Below, piece by piece: positions 7,626 through 16,802 of a DNA stretch of 63,050 nt. The stretch spans positions 1 through 63,050 of the forward strand of contig JANQHF010000113.1 in assembly GCA_028282725.1 (NCBI GenBank). Direction: 5' to 3'. A model generated the notes under the pieces. The model made no database searches and was not told the DNA's origin. It saw only the letters and a program-made list of their open reading frames with translations. The translations under genes and the position numbers were made by a program. This stretch comes from Saprospiraceae bacterium. Its GTDB lineage: Bacteria > Bacteroidota > Bacteroidia > Chitinophagales > Saprospiraceae. How positions within the stretch are numbered: the stretch's first letter is position 1; every line of letters begins with the position of its first letter.

Positions 7626-8540
7626 ATGAGAACCGTCATTATTGCAGGAGGAACCGGAACGGTAGGTCAGCGATTGAGCCGACACCTTGAATCTTCAAAT
7701 TATCAAGTCAAGATCCTCACCAGGAACGAGAATCTCTGTATGAGCGATCCTTCATTTATTCATTGGGATATTCGGACCGGAACAATTGATAAAGAATATC
7801 TCTCCGCAGACTATGTAATCAATCTTTCGGGAGCAGGTATTGCCGACCAGCGCTGGACCCTTGAAAGAAAAAAGATTCTCCTGGACAGTCGTATCAAGAG
7901 CACCCAATTGCTCATAGATACTGCTATAAAAAACGAGATGAAATTGGAGCAATTTATTTCGGCTTCAGCTATAGGGTATTACGGAGATACTGGCGCACAA
8001 GTTGTTGATGTAGAAAGCAATGTTGTCAGGAAAGAATTTCTTTCTGACGTATGTGTAGCCTGGGAAGAAGAAGCGCGAAAGGCATCGGATATAGCAAGGA
8101 ATTTATCGATTATAAGGATCGGCACGGTCCTGTCTGCACATGGAGGAGCCCTGGAGAAGATGGATCAAAGCATTCCATATGGGGTTGCAGCTTACCTGGG
8201 GTCGGGAAAGCAATATGTCAGTTGGATCCACATCGATGACCTCTGTAAAATGATCCTTTACATCATTCATAACGACCTCGACGGAATCTTCAATGCCGTA
8301 TCGCCCAATCCCGCCTCCAACAAGGAGTTTATGCGAATCCTGAAATCTGTATTGAATCCAAGGGCTGTTCTGGTCAAATCTCCTGCATTCGTCTTGAAAC
8401 TCGCTCTGGGAGAAATGTCTCGTCTGGTATTGAACAGTTCAAATATCAGTGCAAACAAAATCCTTGAAACTGGTTTTCAATTTGACTTTCCTATGCTTGA
8501 AGAGGCACTGAGAGATATTTACAACAAAAGAAGTGACTAG
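7626..8540 (+). CDS. TIGR01777 family epimerase (YfcH-like, SDR)
   Basis: A 304-residue extended SDR-type protein. The Rossmann motif is IIAGGTGTVGQRLSRHL at residues 4-20, and the family signature VINLSGAGIADQRW follows near residue 60. ISASAIGYYGDTG (around residues 113-125) carries the Ser and Tyr of the active site region, and YVSWIHIDDL lies near 200. The C-terminal DUF1731 segment contains the ALGEMSRLVLNSSNISANKI stretch. The substrate is unknown for the whole family. It is divergent from the ABC operon and convergent with the HAD gene. Confidence 0.9.
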   Translation: MRTVIIAGGTGTVGQRLSRHLESSNYQVKILTRNENLCMSDPSFIHWDIRTGTIDKEYLSADYVINLSGAGIADQRWTLERKKILLDSRIKSTQLLIDTAIKNEMKLEQFISASAIGYYGDTGAQVVDVESNVVRKEFLSDVCVAWEEEARKASDIARNLSIIRIGTVLSAHGGALEKMDQSIPYGVAAYLGSGKQYVSWIHIDDLCKMILYIIHNDLDGIFNAVSPNPASNKEFMRILKSVLNPRAVLVKSPAFVLKLALGEMSRLVLNSSNISANKILETGFQFDFPMLEEALRDIYNKRSD

Positions 8541-8551
8541 ATCAACCGGAC

Positions 8552-8980
8552 TTAAGGTTTATCAAATACCTCAATAGTTTTATTGACCCGGATCAGATCG
8601 GTAAAATATCCCTTAAAACGGGTTGCTCTGACCATATGATTATCAATCCAATGATAATTGCCTCCTCGCGGCTTATCCATAAGAAGGCCGTGGTATTTAA
8701 ATCCATGTTTTTTTAGCCAGTTTTCTGTTACACGACGGTGCTCTTCTGTTCTCGAAGTGAAAAATGTGATGATATGTCCGTCATCGTACCATTTATTAAT
8801 GATTTCCAAGGCATCAGGGTATACCTCACATGTTACCATTCTTTCAGGTTCCTCATTGGGCACATCATCACATATGGTTCCATCGATATCGATTAGATAA
8901 TTCTTGACGTTATCTGGTAAGATCGGACTTAATAATCGCCCCTGTTCATCTTTAATTTCCTTTAAGGAATGATCACTCAT
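8552..8980 (-). CDS. Small HAD-superfamily phosphatase-like protein
   Basis: A 142-residue protein with HAD motif I in YLIDIDGTICDD (about residues 27-38) and motif II-like ITFFTSRTEEHR (about 73-84). A lysine lies in LLMDKPRGGNYHWIDNHM, which carries the later acidic motif. In Bacteroidota such proteins are often labelled phosphoheptose isomerase, but the sequence is a HAD hydrolase, not an isomerase. Its ATG overlaps the stop of the M23 peptidase gene (TGATG), so the two are translationally coupled. An in-frame TTG one codon upstream was not used. Confidence 0.75.
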   Translation of the reverse strand: MSDHSLKEIKDEQGRLLSPILPDNVKNYLIDIDGTICDDVPNEEPERMVTCEVYPDALEIINKWYDDGHIITFFTSRTEEHRRVTENWLKKHGFKYHGLLMDKPRGGNYHWIDNHMVRATRFKGYFTDLIRVNKTIEVFDKP

Positions 8981-9849
8981 CAATTAAAATTTACTAATTC
9001 TTTTGGATTTATGGGCTTGCCATTATGCCATATCTCAAAATGCAAATGAGGCCCATTTGACAGGGTACCTGTATTTCCGATGATGGCGACGGCTTCTCCA
9101 GCCTGCACAAAGGTACCCTTCTCTTTCAATAATTTGGAGTTATGCTTGTAAAATGACAAAAAATTGCCGTCGTGCTGTATGCCTATTGTGTAGCCTGTTT
9201 CCAGGTCCCATCCTGAATTGATCACAAATCCGTCCATAATGGCAATGATGGGAGATTGAGATGGGGCTAAAATATCCACACCGAAATGTTTTATCGAAGG
9301 ATCAAATTCCGAGCTAATAATCCCTTCAACAGGGTTTAGTACTTTTTGTGATTCAAGTGATAACCAATACTCGCTGTCAGGTGATTCGGTTCGAGCACCT
9401 GAAAGTTCGACCTCCTGACGGGGAAAGTCATCTATACCCATACGGTTTGTTTTACTGAATACTCTAGCCTGGTCCGGTTGTGTATCTGACTTCGCGTCTG
9501 AAGGTTTGATCCCGGTGGAAAGAAGTTGTTGTAAAGCATTTAAATATGTGGATTGCGCCTCAATTTTGGCATCTAATTCATCCACTCCTTCAACAATTTT
9601 CACAAATTCAGGTGTCACTTCAATCTGACCATATCCCGGTATCAGTCTTTTTAAGGGTGTAAAAACAATCAGTGAGACGATCATAGCACAGAGAACGATC
9701 ATTACCACGGACGAGAGCACATAAATATTTGTTGGGGAAAGATTGAAAGACTTAACCTCCTCAAGATTTTCGGATCTATAGATCACCATCTTGTACTCGT
9801 CAAAATTCTGACCTTCACCAAAGTCATTTTTCCCTGGATTTTTGCTCAT
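8980..9849 (-). CDS. M23 family metallopeptidase, membrane-anchored
   Basis: A 289-residue inner-membrane protein with one TM segment near residues 45-68, a predicted coiled-coil stretch (about 83-110) and a C-terminal LytM/M23 domain. Zinc ligands are visible in HFGVDI (His and Asp) and in GPHLHFEIWH (HxH). The catalytic His region is FYKHNS. Such proteins cut peptidoglycan cross-bridges or activate amidases. The intact ligands suggest an active enzyme. It is co-transcribed with the downstream HAD gene. Confidence 0.88.
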   Translation of the reverse strand: MSKNPGKNDFGEGQNFDEYKMVIYRSENLEEVKSFNLSPTNIYVLSSVVMIVLCAMIVSLIVFTPLKRLIPGYGQIEVTPEFVKIVEGVDELDAKIEAQSTYLNALQQLLSTGIKPSDAKSDTQPDQARVFSKTNRMGIDDFPRQEVELSGARTESPDSEYWLSLESQKVLNPVEGIISSEFDPSIKHFGVDILAPSQSPIIAIMDGFVINSGWDLETGYTIGIQHDGNFLSFYKHNSKLLKEKGTFVQAGEAVAIIGNTGTLSNGPHLHFEIWHNGKPINPKELVNFN

Positions 9850-10021
9850 TACTTAGCTACTTCCGATTATAATATTTGAGGTGGTTTCTGTGTTATTGAT
9901 ATGCCTGTGCGCAGTTTAACCTTCCAGATTGATTAATATTGCGGCCACAAGGTATTATTCAAACAAAATTATGCTTTTTAACTCTTAGTGCTCTGTTAAT
10001 TTAAATCCTGCTTCCACCCAT

Positions 10022-13009
10022 ATGAGCTTTCGAAATGCATTAATCTCCCTGCTCGTCATCATTCTCCTGATCTCATCGGGATGTGTTACTACAAAAAGGT
10101 CAAAAGAGGAGACCGGATGGCTAAGAACGAAGATTCATGACATGAATGCTCGCTATAATGGTTATTTTAATGCTAAAGAACTATACAAAGCGAGTGTGCG
10201 TCAGCTTGAAGAGACACATCAGGATAACTACAATCAAATACTGGATATATACCCTTATGGGACAGAGGAAGATCGAAAGTCCGTTGAAGAAAACATGGAC
10301 ATCGCAATCGAAAAGGTGGTTAAAGTGGCTGCACTTCATGAACCCAGCAAATGGGTCGACGACTGCTATGTGATGATGGGTAAGGCTCAATATCTGAAAG
10401 GAGATTATGAATCCGCTCAAGAAACCTTCGAATACTTTGTAGCTGACTTCAACCCAAGAGACCCCGATTCACGGGTCTATAAGGCACCGGATCGGAAGCA
10501 AAATTCAAAAGAGAAAAAAAAGCAACAGGCGGAAGAGCGTAAAATTCAACAGAAGGAAAGAGAAGAAAAGCGGGAAGAACAAAAGAAAAGCAGGAAGCAA
10601 CGGGCTAAGGAGAGAGAAAAAGAAAGAAAACAGGCCGAAAAAGAAAGAAAACAAAGAAATAAAGATCGAAGAAAGGGTAAGAAGGTAGTAACACCTGAAA
10701 AGCCAGAGGAAACCGCTCCTCCCATTACTGCCGAACCTCAACCTACAGAAGTTGCCAGTGCAGGTAACGATGTGCCATTGGATCCTGATGAACAATACTT
10801 ACGGGATTTAGAACAAAAACAGCAGGACTCTAAAGACAAAAAAATAAAGCAGGGCACTACAGGAGGGTTCATGAAACACAAACCTGCATACCAGGAGGGT
10901 ATGTTTTGGTTGGCCAAAACATTGATTGCAAGAGAAAAATGGATTGAGGCAAATTATTTCCTGGATAAACTGGAGCAGGAGGAAGAACTGCTTGCGTCAG
11001 TAAAAAATGAATTGGCGGTCGTACGTGCGGATTATTATCTGCAACAGAAGGATTACAGGAAAGCAATTCCAGCATTGGTCGAAGGGCTCGAAGATTCCAA
11101 AAACCGAACGCTCAAGGCACGGATGGCGTTTATCCTGGCCCAGGCATACCAGTTAAACGGCCAGGCAACGGAAGCATATGCAGCCTTCGATAAGGTAAAA
11201 AAATACAAGTCATCTTTCGAGATGGTCCTTCATGCAGAATTGAACAAGATGAAAAATGCCTGGGCATCCGGTCAATCGACCAGTGATCAAATCACCAAAA
11301 AACTGAATCGCCAGGCTAAAGAAGATAAGAACAGGAATTACCAGGGAAGCATATACTCGACTATCGCTGAGATCAAACTAGCTGAAGGTGACCAGGAAGG
11401 AGCAATGGAATACTTCCAAAAAGCCCTCGGATCTGAAGCAAACCAGGGTGTCAAGACTGAAATTTATTATCGACTGGCAACTTTGTTTTACACCCGCGAA
11501 GAGTACGTTAGTGCCAAGACCTACTATGATTCGACCTTACAGGTAATGAGTGAAAAAGACCCCAGGTACAGACCTACTGAAATTAGTGCGAAAAGTTTAA
11601 ATGATATCGCTAAGAATATCAAGATCATCGAGTCGAGGGATAGCTTGCTGGCCCTTGGAAATTTGTCACAAAAAGAGTTGGAAGATCTCGCACGTTCAAG
11701 GGTTGAAGAGATGTGGGAAGCTGAAAAGGAGGCCAAGGAGGAAGCAGGTGGCTTTACAACTTCCACCTCTGTATTTTCCGGAAACAGCAAATTTTTTGCT
11801 TACAATCAAATAGCCAAACAAAAGGGACGTCAGAATTTCATGAAACGGTGGGGAGACAGACCGCTTGAAGATGATTGGAGGCGATCTCAAAAGACCAGCA
11901 GCGTTTTTGATCAGGAAGAACTTGCACAGGAAGAAGAGTTGGATTTCATTCCCGAGGAATACATGAGCCGCGAAATGACAAAGGTGCTTCGGGCAATTCC
12001 AAAGGATGAAAATACGGTCAAAGAGTACAATGCTGAAATTGAGAAGGCAATGTTTGAGTTGGGCACATCATTCAGAACGATGATTTACAATTATCGAAAT
12101 TCGAATGAGACCCTCTTAGAATTACTCGAACGGTTTCCTGAGACCATCCACCGGCCGGAAGCGCTTTATTTCATTCATTTGAACTTTTTAGATCTGGGTC
12201 AGATGAATATGGCAGAAAGCTTTAAGACCCGATTGATTCGCGATTTTCCGAGTTCCGATTTTGCCATCTATCTGAATAATCCATCCAGTAGCAAGGTATT
12301 GATCACGGAAGAGCGTAAAATAGAAATGTATTACGATGATACATATAAACTCTTTGAACAGGGAAACTATCAAAAAGCCCTTATCCAACTTGAAGAAGCA
12401 AAGGGCAAATTCGGTACTTCTCATGCCATGAGTGCCAAATATGATTTGCTATCCGCGATGTGCATGGGAAATCTCATGGGTAAAGACGATTATATCAACG
12501 CCCTTCGTGCCGTTGTCCTCAAGTATGATAATACACCCGAACAGACATTCGCACGTGAAATGATGCGCTTTCTAAGAGGTGACAAAGAGTCGTTTTCAGC
12601 AAAAATATCCGAGGAAGAGCTTGCGAAATATGTTAACGAGGACAGCAAACTACACTACGTCATCGCCGTGATCTATAATGCCGTGGATGAAGACATCGAT
12701 CCTATTAAACAAAGTATCAATGTATTTAACGAGAAGAATTACAGTGCTAAAAGATTGCGATCAACAAGTGTTCCGCTCAATCGAGAAGACAATTCATATA
12801 TCGTTTTAATCCGAAGATTCAATAATAAGGATGATGGCATGAGCTATTATAAAGATGTCACTTCAAGACTTGATGAATTTATCGATACTGGTCAGCATTC
12901 ATATGATCTTTATACCATCAATCAAAAAAACTATCGTGTAATGATCCGTGACAAATCCACCAATACATACCGTGCGTTTTTTGACAACTACTACCTGGGA
13001 ATAAATTAG
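10022..13009 (+). CDS. SprE/PorW-like type IX secretion and gliding lipoprotein
   Basis: A 995-residue lipoprotein (lipobox LLISSGC, Cys at about 21) rich in tetratricopeptide repeats. The N terminus has the family-typical MNARYNGYFNAKELYKASV stretch and a KAQYLKGDYESAQETFEYFV TPR. A low-complexity Lys/Glu/Arg block (about residues 160-225) interrupts the repeats. More TPRs follow (about 285-510), then the MKRWGDRPLEDDWRRS segment and a C-terminal SprE region. PorW/SprE proteins are outer-membrane lipoproteins needed for type IX secretion in Bacteroidota. The assignment rests on sequence recognition, and length varies widely in this family. Confidence 0.85.
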   Translation: MSFRNALISLLVIILLISSGCVTTKRSKEETGWLRTKIHDMNARYNGYFNAKELYKASVRQLEETHQDNYNQILDIYPYGTEEDRKSVEENMDIAIEKVVKVAALHEPSKWVDDCYVMMGKAQYLKGDYESAQETFEYFVADFNPRDPDSRVYKAPDRKQNSKEKKKQQAEERKIQQKEREEKREEQKKSRKQRAKEREKERKQAEKERKQRNKDRRKGKKVVTPEKPEETAPPITAEPQPTEVASAGNDVPLDPDEQYLRDLEQKQQDSKDKKIKQGTTGGFMKHKPAYQEGMFWLAKTLIAREKWIEANYFLDKLEQEEELLASVKNELAVVRADYYLQQKDYRKAIPALVEGLEDSKNRTLKARMAFILAQAYQLNGQATEAYAAFDKVKKYKSSFEMVLHAELNKMKNAWASGQSTSDQITKKLNRQAKEDKNRNYQGSIYSTIAEIKLAEGDQEGAMEYFQKALGSEANQGVKTEIYYRLATLFYTREEYVSAKTYYDSTLQVMSEKDPRYRPTEISAKSLNDIAKNIKIIESRDSLLALGNLSQKELEDLARSRVEEMWEAEKEAKEEAGGFTTSTSVFSGNSKFFAYNQIAKQKGRQNFMKRWGDRPLEDDWRRSQKTSSVFDQEELAQEEELDFIPEEYMSREMTKVLRAIPKDENTVKEYNAEIEKAMFELGTSFRTMIYNYRNSNETLLELLERFPETIHRPEALYFIHLNFLDLGQMNMAESFKTRLIRDFPSSDFAIYLNNPSSSKVLITEERKIEMYYDDTYKLFEQGNYQKALIQLEEAKGKFGTSHAMSAKYDLLSAMCMGNLMGKDDYINALRAVVLKYDNTPEQTFAREMMRFLRGDKESFSAKISEEELAKYVNEDSKLHYVIAVIYNAVDEDIDPIKQSINVFNEKNYSAKRLRSTSVPLNREDNSYIVLIRRFNNKDDGMSYYKDVTSRLDEFIDTGQHSYDLYTINQKNYRVMIRDKSTNTYRAFFDNYYLGIN

Positions 13010-13043
13010 TCAACTTACAATTCATAAATAAAAACTATCTAGA

Positions 13044-13571
13044 ATGAAACTTAGAAATTTGATTGCGGGCTTTTTGATCTTGTTTTTTATCAGTCCCATA
13101 TTTGGTCAGCAAAGAGCCCCAAGTCCATTATCGACTACCGAACAGAGGATCGGGTTAACCGATATCAGTGTTGTTTACTCAAGACCTGGTGTCAAGGGTC
13201 GTACGATTTTTGCGGCAGATGGTTTGGCTCCTTTTGATCAGATCTGGCGAACAGGTGCAAACAGCGCTACCAAAATCACATTCAGTGATGATGTTAAATT
13301 AGAGGGAAGCGATCTTGCTGCCGGATCATACGCAATTCTAACGGTACCCGGCGCTGAAAGCTGGAAGGTGAACTTTTATACTTACGATGGCAGCAGATGG
13401 GCCTCATACAGGGATGCGGAACCCGTTGTTTCCGTAATGGCTTCAGTCCAAAAAGTTGATTCAAAAATCGAGAATTTTGTGATCCATTTTGATCAATTGA
13501 GAGATTACAGTGGCGTCATGGTATTTGGTTGGGATGACACAATTGTCCCGGTCAATATAGCAGTGAAATAA
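13044..13571 (+). CDS. DUF2911 family secreted protein (second copy)
   Basis: A 175-residue paralogue of the protein at 888. It has a cleavable signal peptide (LIAGFLILFFISPIFGQ). The shared family blocks are VVYSRPGVKGRTIF, IWRTGANSATKITFSDDV and LAAGSYAILTVPG. It follows sprE by 34 bases, without a visible terminator between, and ends at a strong terminator at 13593, so it may be read from the sprE promoter. Function unknown. Confidence 0.87.
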   Translation: MKLRNLIAGFLILFFISPIFGQQRAPSPLSTTEQRIGLTDISVVYSRPGVKGRTIFAADGLAPFDQIWRTGANSATKITFSDDVKLEGSDLAAGSYAILTVPGAESWKVNFYTYDGSRWASYRDAEPVVSVMASVQKVDSKIENFVIHFDQLRDYSGVMVFGWDDTIVPVNIAVK

Positions 13572-13592
13572 TCGAAATCAGATATACGTTTT

Positions 13593-13627
13593 GAGCCGTT
13601 TGCGATCCTGCAAACGGCTCTTTTTAT
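13593..13627 (+). terminator. Terminator after the second DUF2911 gene
   Basis: GAGCCGTTTGC (13593-13603) pairs perfectly with GCAAACGGCTC (13610-13620) around GATCCT, followed by TTTTT. It closes the sprE-DUF2911 transcription unit. Confidence 0.85.
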
Positions 13628-13782
13628 TCTTAAAAAATCCATTTGTCGAATTTTTGCTTGAAAAATCGATTACTCCCTAGTATACGTCGTAGTAAGTTGA
13701 AGTGTATTCACCTTTCAATGATCTTTGTGCTATAAAGCAAAGAACTCAAGTAGTTGAAAATCAATACATTAAATTATAAAAC

Positions 13783-13890
13783 ATGAAAACGGAAACGATA
13801 AAAAACCTTACTGGCAATGTCAAATTTGCATTGTTGATTTCAGTCTTCATTTTATATTTGGTAATCCTTTTGGCAGGATTATTAGGATAG
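13783..13890 (+). CDS. Tiny single-pass membrane protein (35 aa)
   Basis: The frame starts with ATG after an A-rich leader and encodes 35 residues: a polar, basic N terminus (MKTETIKNLTGNVK) followed by one hydrophobic segment with the core LISVFILYLVILLAG. It lies four bases before a second tiny membrane gene (13895) in a stretch otherwise free of genes. I do not recognise a family. Support comes from the start context, its clean amphipathic-to-hydrophobic design and the pairing with its neighbour. Confidence 0.5.
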   Translation: MKTETIKNLTGNVKFALLISVFILYLVILLAGLLG

Positions 13891-13894
13891 CGGA

Positions 13895-13990
13895 ATGTGG
13901 AGTAAACGAAAATTCAAATTTCTTTTAGGCATTGTAGTACTGGAAATCATATTACTGGTGATCCTCGCTACCTCGGGATGTCTGCTATGA
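13895..13990 (+). CDS. Tiny membrane protein (31 aa) with lipobox-like end
   Basis: A 31-residue frame with a basic start (MWSKRKFKF) and a hydrophobic segment (LLGIVVLEIILLVILATSG) ending in GCLL and the stop. The LATSGC sequence looks like a lipobox, but only two residues follow the Cys, so lipid processing would leave a three-residue peptide. It starts four bases after the previous tiny gene and converges on ftsK. No known family recognised. Confidence 0.45.
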   Translation: MWSKRKFKFLLGIVVLEIILLVILATSGCLL

Positions 13991-14033
13991 AGTATAGGGC
14001 ACAGTAACTTTGCATGTTAGATCAGATATGATT

Positions 14034-16577
14034 TCAGATTGAGCCGTTGAGTAGTTTTTCTCTCAAATGCACCAACTCACTTTCGCTAAAATAGAGAACC
14101 TCACGCGGCTTACTTCCCTGTGCCTCTCCTACGATTCCCAATGCTTCAAGCTGATCCATGATCCGACCGGCCCTGTTATACCCAAGCTGTAATTTTCGCT
14201 GAAGCATGGAGGTTGATCCGTGTTGATTCGAAACGACAAGAGCGGCTGCATCCCAAAACTGACTGTCGAGATCGGTAATACTTATACTTTTAGCATTGTT
14301 ATCGCTGTCATCGGTTACAAATTCAGGCAGGTAAAATGGTTCCGGATAGCCTTGTTGATTACCGATATAGTCTACGACTCTTTCGACTTCCGGTGTATCT
14401 ACAAAAGCACATTGCAATCTGACAATATTTCCACCGACAGATAAAAGCATATCCCCCCGTCCAATCAATTGATCGGCTCCTCCTGAGTCAAGAATGGTTC
14501 GCGAATCTATTTTGGATGTCACCTTGAAGGCAATCCTTGCCGGGAAATTGGCCTTGATAACACCGGTAATGATATTGACGGAAGGTCGTTGTGTAGCAAT
14601 AATCAAGTGAATACCTACTGCCCTGGCCAATTGTGCTATTCGTGCTATCGGCAATTCGATTTCCTTACCTGCGGTCATGATCAGATCGGCAAATTCATCA
14701 ATTACCAGGACGATGTATGGCATAAACTTGTGGCCATTCCTTGGGTTCAGTTTTCTTGCAATGAACTTGTCGTTGTACTCTTTGATATTTCTGGCCCGGG
14801 CCTGCTTGAGCAGATCGTACCTTTCATCCATTTCGATACAAAGCGAATTAAGGGTATAAACCACCTTGCTTGTTTCGGTAACGATGGGTTCTTCCTCGTT
14901 GGGCAGATAGGCCAGGAAGTGTTTGTTAATTTGGCTGTAGGGGAAGAGTTCCACCTTCTTGGGATCAATCAGGACTAATTTTACCTGACTTGGGTGTTTT
15001 TTATAGAGAATAGATGAAATAATGGCATTAATTCCTACCGATTTTCCCTGGCCGGTTGCACCAGCTATCAATAGGTGAGGCATCTTAGCGAGATCAGCCA
15101 CAAAGACTTCATTGGAAATGGTTTTTCCAAGGGCAAGCGGAAGATCCATCTTTGCATTCTGAAATTTCTCAGAACGGATCACTTCTTTAAAGGAAACAAT
15201 CTGCTTTTTCTTATTCGGAACCTCGATTCCAATGGTTCCTTTACCCGGAATGGGGGCGATAATCCTGATGCCCAAAGCAGAGAGACTCAGGGCAATGTCA
15301 TCCTCCAAATTCTTGATTTTCGAAATCTTCACACCGGGAGCCGGCACGATCTCATATAGGGTGACCGTAGGTCCTATTGTCGCACGGATTTTTGTGATTT
15401 CGATCTTAAAATTCAGTAAGGAGCGGATAATCTGGTCCTTATTAGCTTCTAATTCATCTCTGTCAATTTCGACCTGCTGATCCGCGTAGTCATCCAGGAG
15501 TTCAAAAGAAGGCGTTTTGTATTTAGACAACTCCAGGGTCGGATCAAAGGGTTGATCATTATCTTCATCATTTTCTTCTTCGACCACCAATTCCTGGTTA
15601 ATTTTTTCTCCTTTCGGTGCAATCTCCAGGGCACTTTCAAGGATACGGTTTTCTATATCCTGCTGGTTTTTCTTCGGTGCTATTCCAAAATCTTTCAGTT
15701 TAATCTTCTCAAATGGAGATGCCTTTTTCTCAGAAGGTTCACCGATCATGGTTTCAGGAAGTTCAAGCTCGAGATGGCTTGAACGTTCCTGTACCTCAGA
15801 ACTTGGGTTGGAGGTCAAATCAGTTTTCGGGACAGCATCAGTTATATCGTCAAATAGGAATGTATCTTCCACACTTCTGGGTCGAAGGGTGGTGGTGGGT
15901 TGTTTCTCTTTTGTCTTTTTGGGACTTCTCGATTGCGCTGACTGGTTTGACCAGCCTTTCCAGTTGAGTTGAAATTTCTCAGTCATAGATACTCCTCCGC
16001 CAGGCAAGGCGATCACCAGGGCATCCAGGGAAGGATTGAATTTCCAGATAAGCCAGGACAATACTGCAAAAATGAGCATGATGGACAAGCCGACCTGGCC
16101 AACAAAATTAGTCAGCCAAAAACAAATATTCGTACCAAATGATCCTCCCCATGAAAATGAAGATTGCTGGAATAAAAATGAACTTACAATGGATACAAAG
16201 CACATTCCGATAAATGTCCTTTGAAAAAACTCAAGAGAATGCAGCAAAGGAAGTTTCTTGATCAGGCTTGTTCCGATCCTGATGAATATTGGGATCAACA
16301 AAAATGCGCCAATACCAAATCCCCAATAGAAGAATAAGTTTGAAACAACTGCTCCCAACCGACCCAGCCAGTTGGTCACCTGTACAGAATTATCCCATAA
16401 GATGGACCACGATAGTTTTAGAACCTGGTCCTGATCTGCTTTCCAAGTGAATAAATATGATAGGAATGCAATGGTCAGGTATAAAGCAAGAAATCCAAAT
16501 AATACGCCCAGTATTTTCGGGATCCTGTTCTCCTTCTTAGTACGGCTCCTACTCTTCTTTCCCTTTGTTTTAGCCAC
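14034..16577 (-). CDS. ftsK: FtsK/SpoIIIE family DNA translocase
   Basis: An 847-residue septal DNA pump that moves chromosome ends through the closing septum. Four N-terminal TM segments lie at about 21-43, 78-103, 122-138 and 160-178. An acidic linker (about 200-360) is followed by the alpha/beta motor with Walker A GATGQGKSV (about 506-514) and the Walker B-type IDEFADLIM. The C-terminal gamma winged helix (about 780-847) ends in LGIVGEAQGSKPREVL. The linker is short compared with E. coli FtsK but normal for Bacteroidota. It is a single gene flanked by convergent and divergent neighbours. Confidence 0.95.
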   Translation of the reverse strand: MAKTKGKKSRSRTKKENRIPKILGVLFGFLALYLTIAFLSYLFTWKADQDQVLKLSWSILWDNSVQVTNWLGRLGAVVSNLFFYWGFGIGAFLLIPIFIRIGTSLIKKLPLLHSLEFFQRTFIGMCFVSIVSSFLFQQSSFSWGGSFGTNICFWLTNFVGQVGLSIMLIFAVLSWLIWKFNPSLDALVIALPGGGVSMTEKFQLNWKGWSNQSAQSRSPKKTKEKQPTTTLRPRSVEDTFLFDDITDAVPKTDLTSNPSSEVQERSSHLELELPETMIGEPSEKKASPFEKIKLKDFGIAPKKNQQDIENRILESALEIAPKGEKINQELVVEEENDEDNDQPFDPTLELSKYKTPSFELLDDYADQQVEIDRDELEANKDQIIRSLLNFKIEITKIRATIGPTVTLYEIVPAPGVKISKIKNLEDDIALSLSALGIRIIAPIPGKGTIGIEVPNKKKQIVSFKEVIRSEKFQNAKMDLPLALGKTISNEVFVADLAKMPHLLIAGATGQGKSVGINAIISSILYKKHPSQVKLVLIDPKKVELFPYSQINKHFLAYLPNEEEPIVTETSKVVYTLNSLCIEMDERYDLLKQARARNIKEYNDKFIARKLNPRNGHKFMPYIVLVIDEFADLIMTAGKEIELPIARIAQLARAVGIHLIIATQRPSVNIITGVIKANFPARIAFKVTSKIDSRTILDSGGADQLIGRGDMLLSVGGNIVRLQCAFVDTPEVERVVDYIGNQQGYPEPFYLPEFVTDDSDNNAKSISITDLDSQFWDAAALVVSNQHGSTSMLQRKLQLGYNRAGRIMDQLEALGIVGEAQGSKPREVLYFSESELVHLREKLLNGSI

Positions 16578-16698
16578 AAATATTCATATTAACTGAAATG
16601 CGAATATATTAACAGTTTCGACATATTAGTTAATTTTTTAACATATTAATCATTATTAATCAATAAGTTACTGATAATCAATTGCCTTCAATCATTGT

Positions 16699-16752
16699 GA
16701 AACCTGCATGTACGGTGGAAGGGAAAAGACACGTCACACCGTGTCAACCCCG
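16699..16752 (+). other. Possible truncated group II intron 3' end (domains V-VI)
   Basis: GAAACCTGCATGTACGGT (16699-16716) matches the tetraloop and 3' strand of a bacterial group II intron domain V. A domain VI-like hairpin follows: GGG-AAAA-GACACG (16721-16733), loop TCACAC, CGTGTC-AA-CCC (16740-16750), with unpaired A residues where a branch point would be. The 5' strand of domain V and any reverse transcriptase are absent, so this would be a dead scrap. The same bases could simply be a terminator-like hairpin. Confidence 0.3.
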
Positions 16753-16802
16753 AATATTTTCCAAAGAATTACGTATTCAGATATTGCGCCATGTCCTTTT
16801 TG

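Noticed and set aside
10505-10795. Long hydrophobic - strand frame opposite the Lys/Glu-rich part of the SprE-like gene
   Set aside because: It is the complement of AAG/GAA-rich codons, which always reads as Leu/Phe; the + strand gene explains it.
15552-15972. + strand frames opposite the ftsK linker
   Set aside because: Shadows of the acidic linker of ftsK, with no domain content of their own.
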